Shown: one piece after another, positions 21,481-30,809 of the stretch
Layout: every line of letters begins with the position of its first letter
How positions within the stretch are numbered: position 1 is the stretch's first letter
Assembly (NCBI GenBank): GCA_000697335.1
Contig: JNEM01013686.1
Location: 1-31,352 of the forward strand
Source: Conidiobolus incongruus B7586
Taxonomy: Eukaryota > Entomophthoromycota > Entomophthoromycetes > Entomophthorales > Conidiobolaceae
Length of the DNA: 31,352 nt
Reading direction: 5' to 3'
Notes under the pieces: generated by a model
What the model was told of the DNA's origin: nothing
Database searches by the model: none
Seen by the model: the letters and a program-made list of their open reading frames with translations, nothing else
Program-made: the position numbers and the translations under genes

Positions 21481-21553
21481 GCTCCCAGGTGGGCTTGAAC
21501 CACCAACCTCCCGATTAACAGTCGGACGCGCTAGCCAATTGCGCCATGGAAGC
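21481..21553 (-). tRNA. tRNA-Asn (anticodon GUU)
   Basis: 73 bases on the minus strand. The acceptor stem GCTTCCA/TGGGAGC pairs over 7 bases with one G-T. The anticodon stem CCGA/TCGG encloses the loop CTGTTAA with GTT. The T arm GGTGG-TTCAAGC-CCACC is perfect and D-arm sequence TGGCGCAATTGGCTAGCGCG is standard. No intron. CCA is not encoded. Confidence 0.97.
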
Positions 21554-22128
21554 CATGACTTCGATATTCCATCTTCATTTATAATATTTTTCTTATATCA
21601 AATAGTATCAAAATATTTAATATTTTATTAATATTTCCTAAATTTGATGGTCCTTAATGTTTGACATGATTGATTATTTGTTATACATTTTGATCAATAT
21701 TATATTAAAATTCAGCCATTCAATTCCCATTTTCATTTCATTCTAATTTACATCATATTTTTACGAAATTAATTAATTGAATTATAATTTAATATTAACT
21801 ATAATCTCATTGTATAATAATATTGGCATATTGTAAAAATTAGAAAATTGGTCAATCCTAGATTAATCAAATTCGGTCTTGTCAAAAAATAATTGGATAA
21901 ATTAAATAATTTTAAAATAATTCCAGTAATTATTTTTATTCTGAACTAATATTAAAAACAAAAATAATATATTATTAGGTATTAAAAACTACAATTTTAA
22001 GAAATCAGATATTAATTAATATTAGATAAAAATATAAAATAATTACATTTGAATATATAATAATAATAAAATTTTAATTTATATTCAATAATAGAATTTA
22101 AAATGAATTTGAGATTTAAACTTTTAAA
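21554..22128. other. Intergenic region between tRNA-Asn and KSH1
   Basis: AT-rich; includes the 5' flank of the tRNA and 3' end of KSH1. No gene or element recognised. Confidence 0.6.
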
Positions 22129-22362
22129 TTATTTAGATTCTTCAAAAATACCCAAAAAGAGATTGAGAGCGATCAAAAGACAAGCTAAACTAACATAAGG
22201 ACTCAATCTCTCGCCAATTCGGGACATCTTCCATATGAGACTTTGAAATCCACCCTTATTACGGTCGACAAGAGAAGGGATTTGACTTTTGACATATGTA
22301 CTCGTACAGATGGTTAATACGATAACTAACAAAAGTGATTGGAAGTTGAATAATGCTGACAT
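22129..22362 (-). CDS. KSH1: Kish/TMEM167 family early secretory pathway protein
   Basis: 77-residue membrane protein of the Kish family (yeast Ksh1, human TMEM167A), needed for early secretory traffic and found in ER/Golgi membranes. The start is placed at 22362 because the family begins exactly [11 protein letters not shown]; an upstream in-frame ATG at 22389 would add nine residues (MNNISKKIK) with no counterpart. Seen: an N-terminal hydrophobic segment (residues 3-23), then the conserved DRNKGGF and [14 protein letters not shown] block, and a second membrane segment ending in a short acidic tail. Family length is about 72-74 residues, so this is complete. Single exon, divergent from the Rab24-like gene 330 bases away. 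Confidence 0.95.
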   Translation of the reverse strand: MSALFNFQSLLLVIVLTICTSTYVKSQIPSLVDRNKGGFQSLIWKMSRIGERLSPYVSLACLLIALNLFLGIFEESK

Positions 22363-22692
22363 CTTGATTTTTTTGGAAATATTATTCAAAATGGATTCTT
22401 GGGAGTCACATCAATAATTCATTTCAGGATTTAATTTTTATGGATTTAATGTTTAATTATTATGGGATAATGAAGATCTTAGTTGATACTTTTAGTCTAA
22501 TTAAATTTCATAAACAAGGTCTGGATGATATTGAATAAAGATTAAAATCAATCTATTCAAATCTACCAATTAAATTAGTTTGAAGTTATGAATCCCCATC
22601 AAGTCCCACATTAATCCCAATAAAATCAATCAACATGGGATGAATTTTAGCATTCGTTTTATATTTAATATTCATTCATTTCAGATAATAAA
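22363..22692. promoter_or_regulatory. Shared divergent promoter region of KSH1 and the Rab24-like gene
   Basis: 330 bases between the two start codons. No clear TATA box. Any promoter elements for both genes must lie here, so shared regulation is possible. Confidence 0.5.
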
Positions 22693-23615
22693 ATGACAGT
22701 GAATCAAAAAATAGATTTAAAAGTTGTTATCTTGGGCCGTAGCAACGCTGGTAAGAGTTCTCTAATGGAAAAGTATTTAACTTCTAAATTTCAAATTAAA
22801 AATAATTCGACGGTAAATATCCAAAAAATTTAAAGATAATTATAATTAATATATTTATATTAGACTATTGGTGCTTCTTTCGGTTGTAAAAAAGTTCAAA
22901 CTAAGAATAAATCAGTTAATATGGGTATTTGGGTAAAATATCATTATTCACATAGACTATTTATCAAATTATTAATAAAGTTTCTATTAGGATACAGCAG
23001 GTAGTGAACGTTACGAAAGCATGACTCAAATGTATTATAGAAACGCTTCAGCTGCTATTATCTGTTTCGATTTATCAGATTTGGATAGCTTTCACAGGGT
23101 TGACTATTGGTTAAAACAATTACGACAATTTGAACAACTGTGTAGAGTATTTTTATGTGGCACTAAATTGGATTTGTTACAGACTGAAGATAATCATACC
23201 GACTATGCAAATGATAATATGTTATTTTATCAGTCTAACGGCCATGTTATAAAACCCAGGTTCTCGAATCAGGTTATTGATGAGGAAGAGATTGACAAGT
23301 ATGTCAAAAAGAATGATGTGATTAAATACTTTCCAACTAGTTCCAAAACGGGATATAATGTAAATGAAATATTTCAAGGTATTTTAAATAATCAGATTAC
23401 TAAAATTCTATTGAATATATATTAATGATGTAATAGCTATAGCTGACGATTGGATAGAGCAGCAAATTTTAATTCAGTCACAAAATAGAAGCAATCAACC
23501 CAAAGAAGGTAACCTTAAGCATTATAAATTAATGTCATCAAATTAATTATAAATTTTAGACGAAAATACTATTATTGTACTAAAATCTTCAAATTCTAAC
23601 TCAAACTGCTGTTGA
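22693..23615 (+). CDS. Rab24-type small GTPase, 5 exons
   Basis: Small GTPase of the Rab24 group, linked in animals to autophagy and endosomal traffic. Exons 22693-22812, 22864-22932, 22991-23378, 23437-23508 and 23560-23615 give 234 residues; introns are 51, 58, 58 and 51 bases with GT-AG ends. Seen: P-loop GRSNAGKS (15-22), GIWDTAGSERYES with Ser where most Rabs have catalytic Gln (Ser68), CGTKLD in place of NKxD, and TSSKTG in place of the usual ETSAK. These three departures are also those of Rab24. Exon 5 ends in NSNSNCC, a double-cysteine prenylation end, which supports the last two introns; without splicing the frame would stop at 23425 and lose it. An insertion about residues 125-160 is longer than in animal Rab24. 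Confidence 0.9.
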
Positions 23616-24004
23616 ATGCTCTTTTACTTTGTATTATTACTGTACTATACTAATTAATTCTATTATAACTGATCAATGCACTTCAATCAGTTAATTTGTC
23701 ACTAGAATTTACAAATATATCAATTCTGGAGTTTCTTACGGTATTGAACTTAATTTTAGCAGTTAAATTTATATTGTATATTACATGCAGTCTCCAATAA
23801 GATTTGTTATGTTGGCATATCTGATTCATTTGAAATGAATCAATTGTTAGCTATACTATTAAGATTAAATATATAATTAAAATCGTTCTAGCTTTAACAA
23901 TAATAAACCATTTAAATATGATTATAGTTGAAATTTGTTAATATTATTTAGAATGTTTATTTAAATTCTTACTAAATATTCAATCAATCATAAATACAAA
24001 TCAT
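23616..24004. other. Convergent 3' region of the Rab24-like gene and RAD52
   Basis: No gene. Contains the palindrome at 23822-23842. Confidence 0.6.
23822..23842. repeat. Perfect 10-bp palindrome with 1-base centre
   Basis: TGATTCATTT, G, AAATGAATCA. It lies between two convergent genes; may be chance, or part of 3'-end formation. Confidence 0.6.
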
Positions 24005-25710
24005 TTAACTGCTATTCTTATAACGCTTGGAAGCCGACAATATATCAAATTTTGGTCGCCCATTATTGACCGATTTCATATCAACTTGATTAGTGTTTGG
24101 TTTGACTACTGATTGATATAAAGAAGTAATGATTCCTGTTGGCTGGGGAAGATCTTTAGGAGCTAAAAAAATATTAGAATTAATTTGAATTGTGTTTACA
24201 ACCATAAGAAAAATTACTTGAATCATCAAATTCTTGTAGATCTAAATTATTAATAAAATCTATTAAGTTAGTTAATAAATTGAAATATTATAATATATAC
24301 AAAATAATCTGAACTTACCTAAATCTTCGGATAATTCTTTTGATAAGGATGATGGGAGGCTTTTGGTGATATCTGACGAAGTATTAGGAGCTGATGAGTC
24401 AGATTGATTATTTAAATTTGTACTCAAAAAAGATGTATTTTGATTTGGTTCTGATTTCACTTGAACAGAGTTGGTGAAAATTGTTCCATTCGAATGAGTA
24501 TTTGTAGATGAAATATTATTAGGAAGATTGGTGCCGATAGTATTAGACATTGTATTGGAGTTAGTATTGTTAATGTTTACGCCATTATTATTGAATGTAC
24601 TCAAGTTATTGGTGTTAGTATTTGATAACCCATTAGATCCAGCTGATGAAGAGTGAATATTAGAAGGACCAGATGTTGGTGTGGGATTTGTTACATGATT
24701 ATTAAACTTAGTAGGTGCTGAAAAATTAGCTCCGGTAGCAGGATTAAAAGTGGTTACGCCGGCTAGTAAATATCAAGATGGCATTAGATTATAGAACTTG
24801 AAAATTTTAATATCTTTGAATACCTGGAGCATTATTGTTATTGTTATTTGAAAATACAGGACCCGAATAAGCGGGTTTAGGAGGATTATTAGGAACAATT
24901 GGAGCAACTTCAAGAGTAGACTAAACTGATATCAGTGAAAAAATATTATAAAATATTGGCAAAAATACCCTTTTGGCATTTCTTGTAGCTTGAAGATATT
25001 CTTTACTATAAATACAGTTACCCAGGCCATTACCAAATAATCTGAGAGCACGTTTAAGTGCATCAGTTGAAGCCTCCTTCCTAGCCTATAATTAAATTGG
25101 TAAATGAATATGGATTAGGAAAAAATTCTAAAAACCAACTTTTTCTAGAGCAGAACCTCGAGTCTTTTCGTTTATAGCCGAGCCAAAACCAACGTCCTAA
25201 CAACAAGTTAAGAAAATGTCAAACTTAATAGCTGAATAAAATACTTCATGAAAAGTTCCGGATACAAGCGTCACTCTGATTATAATAGAAACACCGACAT
25301 TCCATCTACCATCAACTTGTTCTGTCTAATTTGAATAACATTAGTACTGTAATAGTGAAAATAATCAAAAATATCATATTACATAATCAGTTTCCATTTT
25401 TATAATTTGAGATGACCAACCATCAAAGTTAAAAGTCTGATTAGCTATTTCAATAATTTTCCATCCTTCAACATAGCTTAATTTGCCTAATATAATAATA
25501 AGTACTAAGGAAGAATAAAAATCTAAATTATCCTATACTTCCGCCAGGACCTGGTCGTGTAGAGACATGCATAGGAGAAAGTTGTTTTTGCAAATCTTCC
25601 GAAATTTGGTCAACATCTCGAGCAGTAAAGCTACTGGTAGTTGATATATTTGTCATATTGGACATTTGGGTAGACGAACGTCCGTAGTGTTCGTTTGTCC
25701 AGGGGTTCAT
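24005..25710 (-). CDS. RAD52: Rad52 homologous-recombination mediator, 9 exons
   Basis: Rad52 anneals complementary single strands and loads Rad51 during double-strand break repair. Minus-strand exons: 25710-25539, 25486-25383, 25325-25245, 25196-25140, 25085-24969, 24920-24824, 24762-24319, 24259-24200, 24162-24005, about 429 residues. Each join restores the frame. The ring-forming domain spans about residues 30-180: [74 protein letters not shown]. The rest is Asn/Ser/Thr-rich and disordered, ending in a basic [10 protein letters not shown], as in other fungal Rad52s. Two joins are uncertain: exon 8 may begin at 24241 instead of 24259 (both in frame), and the last intron is only 37 bases (40 with the alternative donor at 24202), shorter than any other here. 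Confidence 0.93.
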
Positions 25711-28512
25711 TTTATTAGATGAAAAATGTGTATAAAGAAATGTTTAAGATAAAAAATTTTTATAATTTTGAAATTGGCCAATTATATTAATAAATATCAA
25801 TACTCCTTTCATAAGTGAAATTATATCCGAGATTTCATTGTTTGAAAATTATGGGTGATTTTACTATTTTGGGAATTCAAATAAAATATCATTTGGAGGG
25901 TTTACTAATAAAAAAGAGTTATCTGTTTAAAATCGTGCTCCATATTAATAATTGATAGAAAACCGATTTAAAATATATAATTGAACATTCAAATTTTAAT
26001 ACGCATATAACTATTGGTGAAATCTATTTAGTAAACACTATTGGCCGATATTAACAAATCGATTATTACTTAATCTGGAAATTTCAAACTTCCAAAAATT
26101 CATTTCTATTTAAAAATTTGTATTTCATTCTGTATACCATATATAGTTACTTATATCAAAAATCATTATATATCTATGTATATACTATTTTGATTGTAAA
26201 AATATATTCTTATCAACAATCACTTTCAGAGCAAATTCTAATAAATATTACAACTATCAATATTAAAAATTTTGATTTGACATCCCAAATCAGAAATTAT
26301 TTATATTTGATCAATTTCCATTTATATTCAAACCTCTTAATTGGTTATTGATGAAGTTATTATAATAACAGTTCAGTACGATTCATTGGACAGATGCCAC
26401 GTAAAACGCGCTGATCAAATTGATCCAATAATTTAATAGTATTCGATTAATAATATTAACTTATGGAATTAATAATCATTGATCTGAAAAATCTGTGCAA
26501 CATAAACTTTGATTAAATTTATATTAATCAAAATTGGTTATGGAGGAAACTAATATTTTAACTCTATTCAAAATTCTTTTTTATTGCAATACTATATTTC
26601 AATTTCATTCGGTAATTATAATACTGGATATTCATTGACCTGTTAACGAAATAATCTGCCATAGAGATCACTGAATTTATTGCAAGCTCTTCATTTTTCA
26701 TTTTCTAATTTGATCAATATTATTTAAATAATATATTTTTATCTATATATTCCTATTAAAAATCATTCTAATTTTTTCAACCAATTAATTGAATTTGTTA
26801 AATTTTATGACTAGCTTTATTATTTATAATATAATTACTATATCTAATATTATTACTCAATATGAACAAATCCGTGATTTCAAATTATTTGAAGACGTAT
26901 TCAGAAATTGAACTTGTTAACATCAATAAATACAAAACCCAAAATTCAAAAATTAATATCAAGAAACATGTTTTTATCGTCAATATTAACCTAAGAAAAA
27001 TCTAAATATACAGTATAAATTTTGTATCATATTTAATAAATATTCAAATTATATTAATATTTTTGAATTAGACTATTAGTAAATTGATCAATAAATGGCA
27101 ATAGAAATTGCAATAGGATTTGGAATATATTAATTTTAATTGATAAATTATACAATCTAAAAATCATCATTCACTTGTTAAATATTTCAAATACCAAAAT
27201 ACTGAACTGATTTTAAAGTTAATTCAATATAGCCGTTTATTAATACAATAGCGTTATTTATATCAAAACTCAAATTATTGAACTTTTTAATTCTCTTAAT
27301 TTTTCTCGATATTCTTTCAAATTTCAAAATATTAGAAATTTCAGTCCATTTTGGATTTTAGTTATTTTTAATAGCTTGAAATGAAATATGAAATCATAAT
27401 AAAATCATCTAATTGATGGCCTTAGTATCTTGTTAAATTTCAATTCTAATACTACTAATTCGATTAAAGATTTAAAAATGTTTCAAAATTCTAATAACTA
27501 TAATATTTTAAGAGGAATGACCTGATAAACTCTAATCATTTTATCCGTATATTCATTTTATAATAATAAAATTCAATTTATTAAACATTATGTAAATTTA
27601 CCAAGTAAAATAAAGTCTTTCGGTTGAATTAAATGAAAATCCTTTCAAAAAATCGATAGGAAAATAAGAATATGGAAGTAATCCAATGTAAAATTTACCG
27701 GTTTTATCGACCAGTTGAAAACCCTCAGAATTTTTAAAATCTTAATTAAACTAGGAAATGGCTAGGAGTTTGGTCCAAGGCTCCTTAATACCCTAGTAAA
27801 AGTTTAATAATATTTTCATCCATGACAGTATAGAATTTTTTAGAAATGCACTGGAAATATCTAATAATTATTAGCATTTTTTACTAATTACAGTTTAACA
27901 TTGGAAAAAATTATTCACACATCCACTCGATTGTTTTGGTCAATATATTTTGTTTGGTTGATTTATCAATAGTGCAAAATATGAAATCAATGAAACTTTA
28001 GAAATATAATCATTGCTAGACATATATTGTTTATTTTATATTGAAAACCTTGTAACTTTTATTAATCAACTGCAAGTATATCATTACTATTCAATGTTAT
28101 TAATTATATCAACTGTGCAACTAATTAAAATTTATTCAAATTTTTGGAGTGACAACTGGATTTGAAAGAGTGGGACGTTAAACGAATGACTGGTTGAATC
28201 TCTGAATGTAACCTGATAATGGAAGTATAAATAGTGGGTTAAATCACCAGGTCAAAGTGATTTTTCTCTTTTTCCACCACAATCCTACAAGCATAACATA
28301 TTCACTATAACTTCAATATTTATCAACTTTAAATTCATCCCTGTGCCCAAAAGATTTGTTGATAGAATCAATTATTTTTTAACCATTTAAATCCCAAATT
28401 AAGAACCTTTTAAAAAATTTATTTGAGTATAAATATACGGTTTCCTGATAATTATCCGTGAAAATATTTTATATCAGTGATATTAAATATCTACCCAACT
28501 ACTTTTTAAACG
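25711..28512. other. Intergenic region, 2.8 kb
   Basis: No gene recognised on either strand. A 77-codon frame at 26118-26351 is Ile/Tyr/Leu noise. A slightly GC-richer patch GCCACGTAAAACGCGCTG lies near 26397. The last 300 bases look like a promoter and leader of the coiled-coil gene. Confidence 0.6.
28226..28233 (+). promoter_or_regulatory. Candidate TATA box upstream of the coiled-coil gene
   Basis: TATAAATA, followed 28 bases later by a pyrimidine-rich run (TTTTTCTCTTTTTCC, about 28261) that would suit a transcription start. This implies a ~240-base leader. A second TATAAATA stands at 28428-28435, 85 bases before the ATG, and could be used instead. Confidence 0.45.
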
Positions 28513-29660
28513 ATGAATCTAATCCAAACCCCTGTAAATACTAGTGTAAATATGTTTAATCAAGAAGTGAGTTATACTTATCGTAATTCTAATATCTTCA
28601 ATTGATTAACTTTTTATCCAGACTCTTACTCTTCAAAATCAAAATATTCAAGTAATATATTTTTACTCAATAATTCATTATATTCACTAATTCAATATAT
28701 TTTATAGAATGAAAACTATCAACTATTACAAGAAAAGTATCAAGATTTACTTGAATGTAATGAATTGTTAAAAACTCAAATAATCGCTTTCCAAGAAGAA
28801 ATAATCAAATTAAGAGGTATTCATATATTGATTAATTTTTTTAAAAAACTCATATAACTGATGATGATTATATTACAGAGGAAAAAGCGCATTTGAATGA
28901 TATGTTAAAAGATAGCGAAGAAAAATTACTTCAGTGGCAAAACGAAGTAAATGCACAATTATCTTTGATTTGGGCTTTATTTGATATTTTGGCACTTTAG
29001 GTATATCAAGAAGAGCAAAATAAGCTTAAATCAATTATCAGAGAGCAACAAGAACAAATCGAAGCTGAAACTGCTAAGGTAAATCAAGTATATATTTTTG
29101 TGAATATAATACTAAAGCAATTTTTTAAATAGAACGTTCAAATTCAATCTGAACTGGATCAAAGCTATAAGACTATCCAAAGATTGGAAGATTTACAGAA
29201 TAACTATACATCAAGTCCTTCCTTAAAAAATCAAGAGTTAGGCAACAGCTCAGTGGACTATCTCGATATTATAGTAACATCTACATATATTCCTTCTATT
29301 CTTAATATTTATTCAAGTATTTAGAAAATTGAATTTGAACAACAACTTTTGCATATAAAATCTCAAAACTCTGAACTAATCCAAGAAAAGGAGAATCTAG
29401 AATCTGAGAATGCGCGATTGAAAGAGTTATACGACCAGCTCAGAGAAAAATCTGCACTTCAGTCCCAAACAATCGATCATCTCACTCTATTTTCCAACTC
29501 TGAGACCCCTTCGCCTACTTTTAGTCCATCACCTCGCCCCTTATCCATCCACCGCACACTTTCCAACTCCTCTAATTTATCTCTGCCCATTTTCTTGTCC
29601 TCCTCTAAGCATATGCACTCACCATCTTTATCAGAAAAATTCCCTGATATGTTCAACTAA
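28513..29660 (+). CDS. Coiled-coil protein of unknown function, 7 exons
   Basis: I do not recognise a family. Exons 28513-28566, 28622-28651, 28708-28816, 28879-28946, 29001-29078, 29133-29273 and 29325-29660 join in one frame to 271 residues; the six introns are 50-62 bases with GT-AG ends. Residues about 25-138 and 161-207 are Gln/Glu/Leu/Lys-rich and heptad-like (QLLQEKYQDLLECNELLKTQ; LIQEKENLESENARLKELY), a long parallel-type coiled coil with a polar break around 139-160. The tail from about 208 is Ser/Pro-rich (SETPSPTFSPSPRPLS), suggesting a disordered, phosphorylatable region. No signal peptide or membrane span. A 30-base microexon (exon 2) is notable. It could be a cytoskeletal or polarity scaffold; this is a guess. 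Exon choice rests on splice signals and frame only. Confidence 0.75.
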
Positions 29661-29989
29661 GAACACAGTCAACCGCTGTGATGATTTGCTATTTCATACA
29701 CAAACTGTTCAAATCCTGAAAACTCTTTAAAAGTAAAAATAGCTTATGTTAAAAATATTGAACAATCAAGGCAATTTGATCACGTTTACAAACTTATTCA
29801 AAATTATAAGTCGAAAAGATCATCCGTGATTATTATATTATTAATTAACCGATGTGCTGATATTTGTTAAAATAAAAATTATTTATATTAAAAAAATTAT
29901 CATAAAATTTGTATATTGGATTGAATAAAGTAGATTATTTGAAATTTTTCAAAACGAAAATACAATAAATAATTTATATTTTGTATATA
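29661..29989. other. Intergenic region after the coiled-coil gene
   Basis: AT-rich 3' flank, no gene recognised. Right end adjoins the LTR-element fossil. Confidence 0.55.
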
Positions 29990-30575
29990 TAAAATTACAG
30001 TGACTAAATATGCCACTTTTGTCACGGTTATTAGCTCTTGGAGCGTCATTGAGGACACTGACACAGCCATTCTGTAGGCCAGATTGTGAAACATGATACC
30101 TACCAGCTGGGGTAAACTACCAATGATCAGATCTCTGGCTATTCGGCCTTGATCACTTGTAAATGGGGCTTTGTACAGAGCGACTAGACCAGCAGCAACA
30201 GTGGCGGCGTTAGGATCCGACATGCTAAAAGATGGAATCAAGGAATATCAATAGGAACGGGTTTAGAAGGATTAGTGTAAAATGACTCAAGTGGAACTAT
30301 AAGCAGTTACTTGAGTATACCAAAAGGGTTGGCTTTGGATGTAGGAAAAAGGTTTATTAATGTAAGAAAGTAAGGTAAGGGAGAGAGATCAAGAAGGGAG
30401 CCGAGCCCTTCTTATACTTAAGTGAAATATATAGGCATAAGTATGCACGGATGAGTAACAGTGAGGTCACTCAGACGTGGACTGGTAAAATGTTGATAAG
30501 GCCTAATTTGGTTAATCAGGTACTTAATAGTGAATTGGAGTGAAGAAAGGTATCAATTAGGTAGCAATCGTCACA
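29990..30575 (-). mobile_element. Probable LTR-retrotransposon fossil (broken), LTR plus start of a gag-like frame
   Basis: Read on the minus strand. A likely LTR spans about 30575-30340: it begins TGTGACG and ends CCTACA, and holds TATATA/TATAAG promoter-like sequence, an 8-base hairpin (arms 30391-30398 and 30406-30413), a pyrimidine-rich run and AATAAA, the order expected of U3-R-U5. An internal leader with an 8-base inverted repeat follows (30285-30292 / 30309-30316). Then comes an open frame from ATG 30223 reading SDPNAATVAAGLVALYKAPF, where a gag gene would start. Composition is richer in G and C than the flanks. No pol or second LTR is seen, so the copy is broken and its age cannot be estimated. 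Family unassigned; placement directly before a tRNA suggests a Ty3- or Ty1-like habit. It could instead be a host gene fragment. Confidence 0.5.
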
Positions 30576-30585
30576 ACTTTAGCAA

Positions 30586-30655
30586 GCAATGGTGGTTTAG
30601 TGGTATAATTACCGCCTGCCACGCGGTAGACCGGGGTTCGATTCCCCGCCATTGC
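30586..30655 (+). tRNA. tRNA-Gly (anticodon GCC)
   Basis: 70 bases. Acceptor stem GCAATGG/CCATTGC is a perfect 7 pairs. The anticodon stem CCGC/GCGG encloses the loop CTGCCAC with GCC. The T arm has GGTTCGATTCC, an exact Pol III B box; the D arm has TGGTTTAGTGG, a good A box. No intron, no encoded CCA. Confidence 0.97.
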
Positions 30656-30660
30656 ATGCG

Positions 30661-30665
30661 TTTTT
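30661..30665 (+). terminator. Pol III T-run after tRNA-Gly
   Basis: Five T residues 5 bases after the tRNA 3' end. Confidence 0.7.
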
Positions 30666-30809
30666 CAGCATCACTTGAAGATTTATCAAATTTTTTCAAT
30701 CTTTTCTATTAACTAAATAATCTTAAAATACAATAAATTAGTATGAAAAGGAATTTTTTTAAAATATTATACTATATAATTTTGAATATGAAAATAAAAT
30801 TTTATAAGA

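Noticed and set aside
21279-21506. 75-residue minus-strand frame running out of tRNA-Asn
   Set aside because: It begins inside the tRNA gene and continues into AT-rich sequence.
26118-26351. 77-residue plus-strand frame rich in Ile, Tyr and Leu
   Set aside because: Composition follows the AT background; no other evidence of a gene.
30530-30712. 60-residue plus-strand frame across tRNA-Gly
   Set aside because: Its only coding-like part is the tRNA itself.
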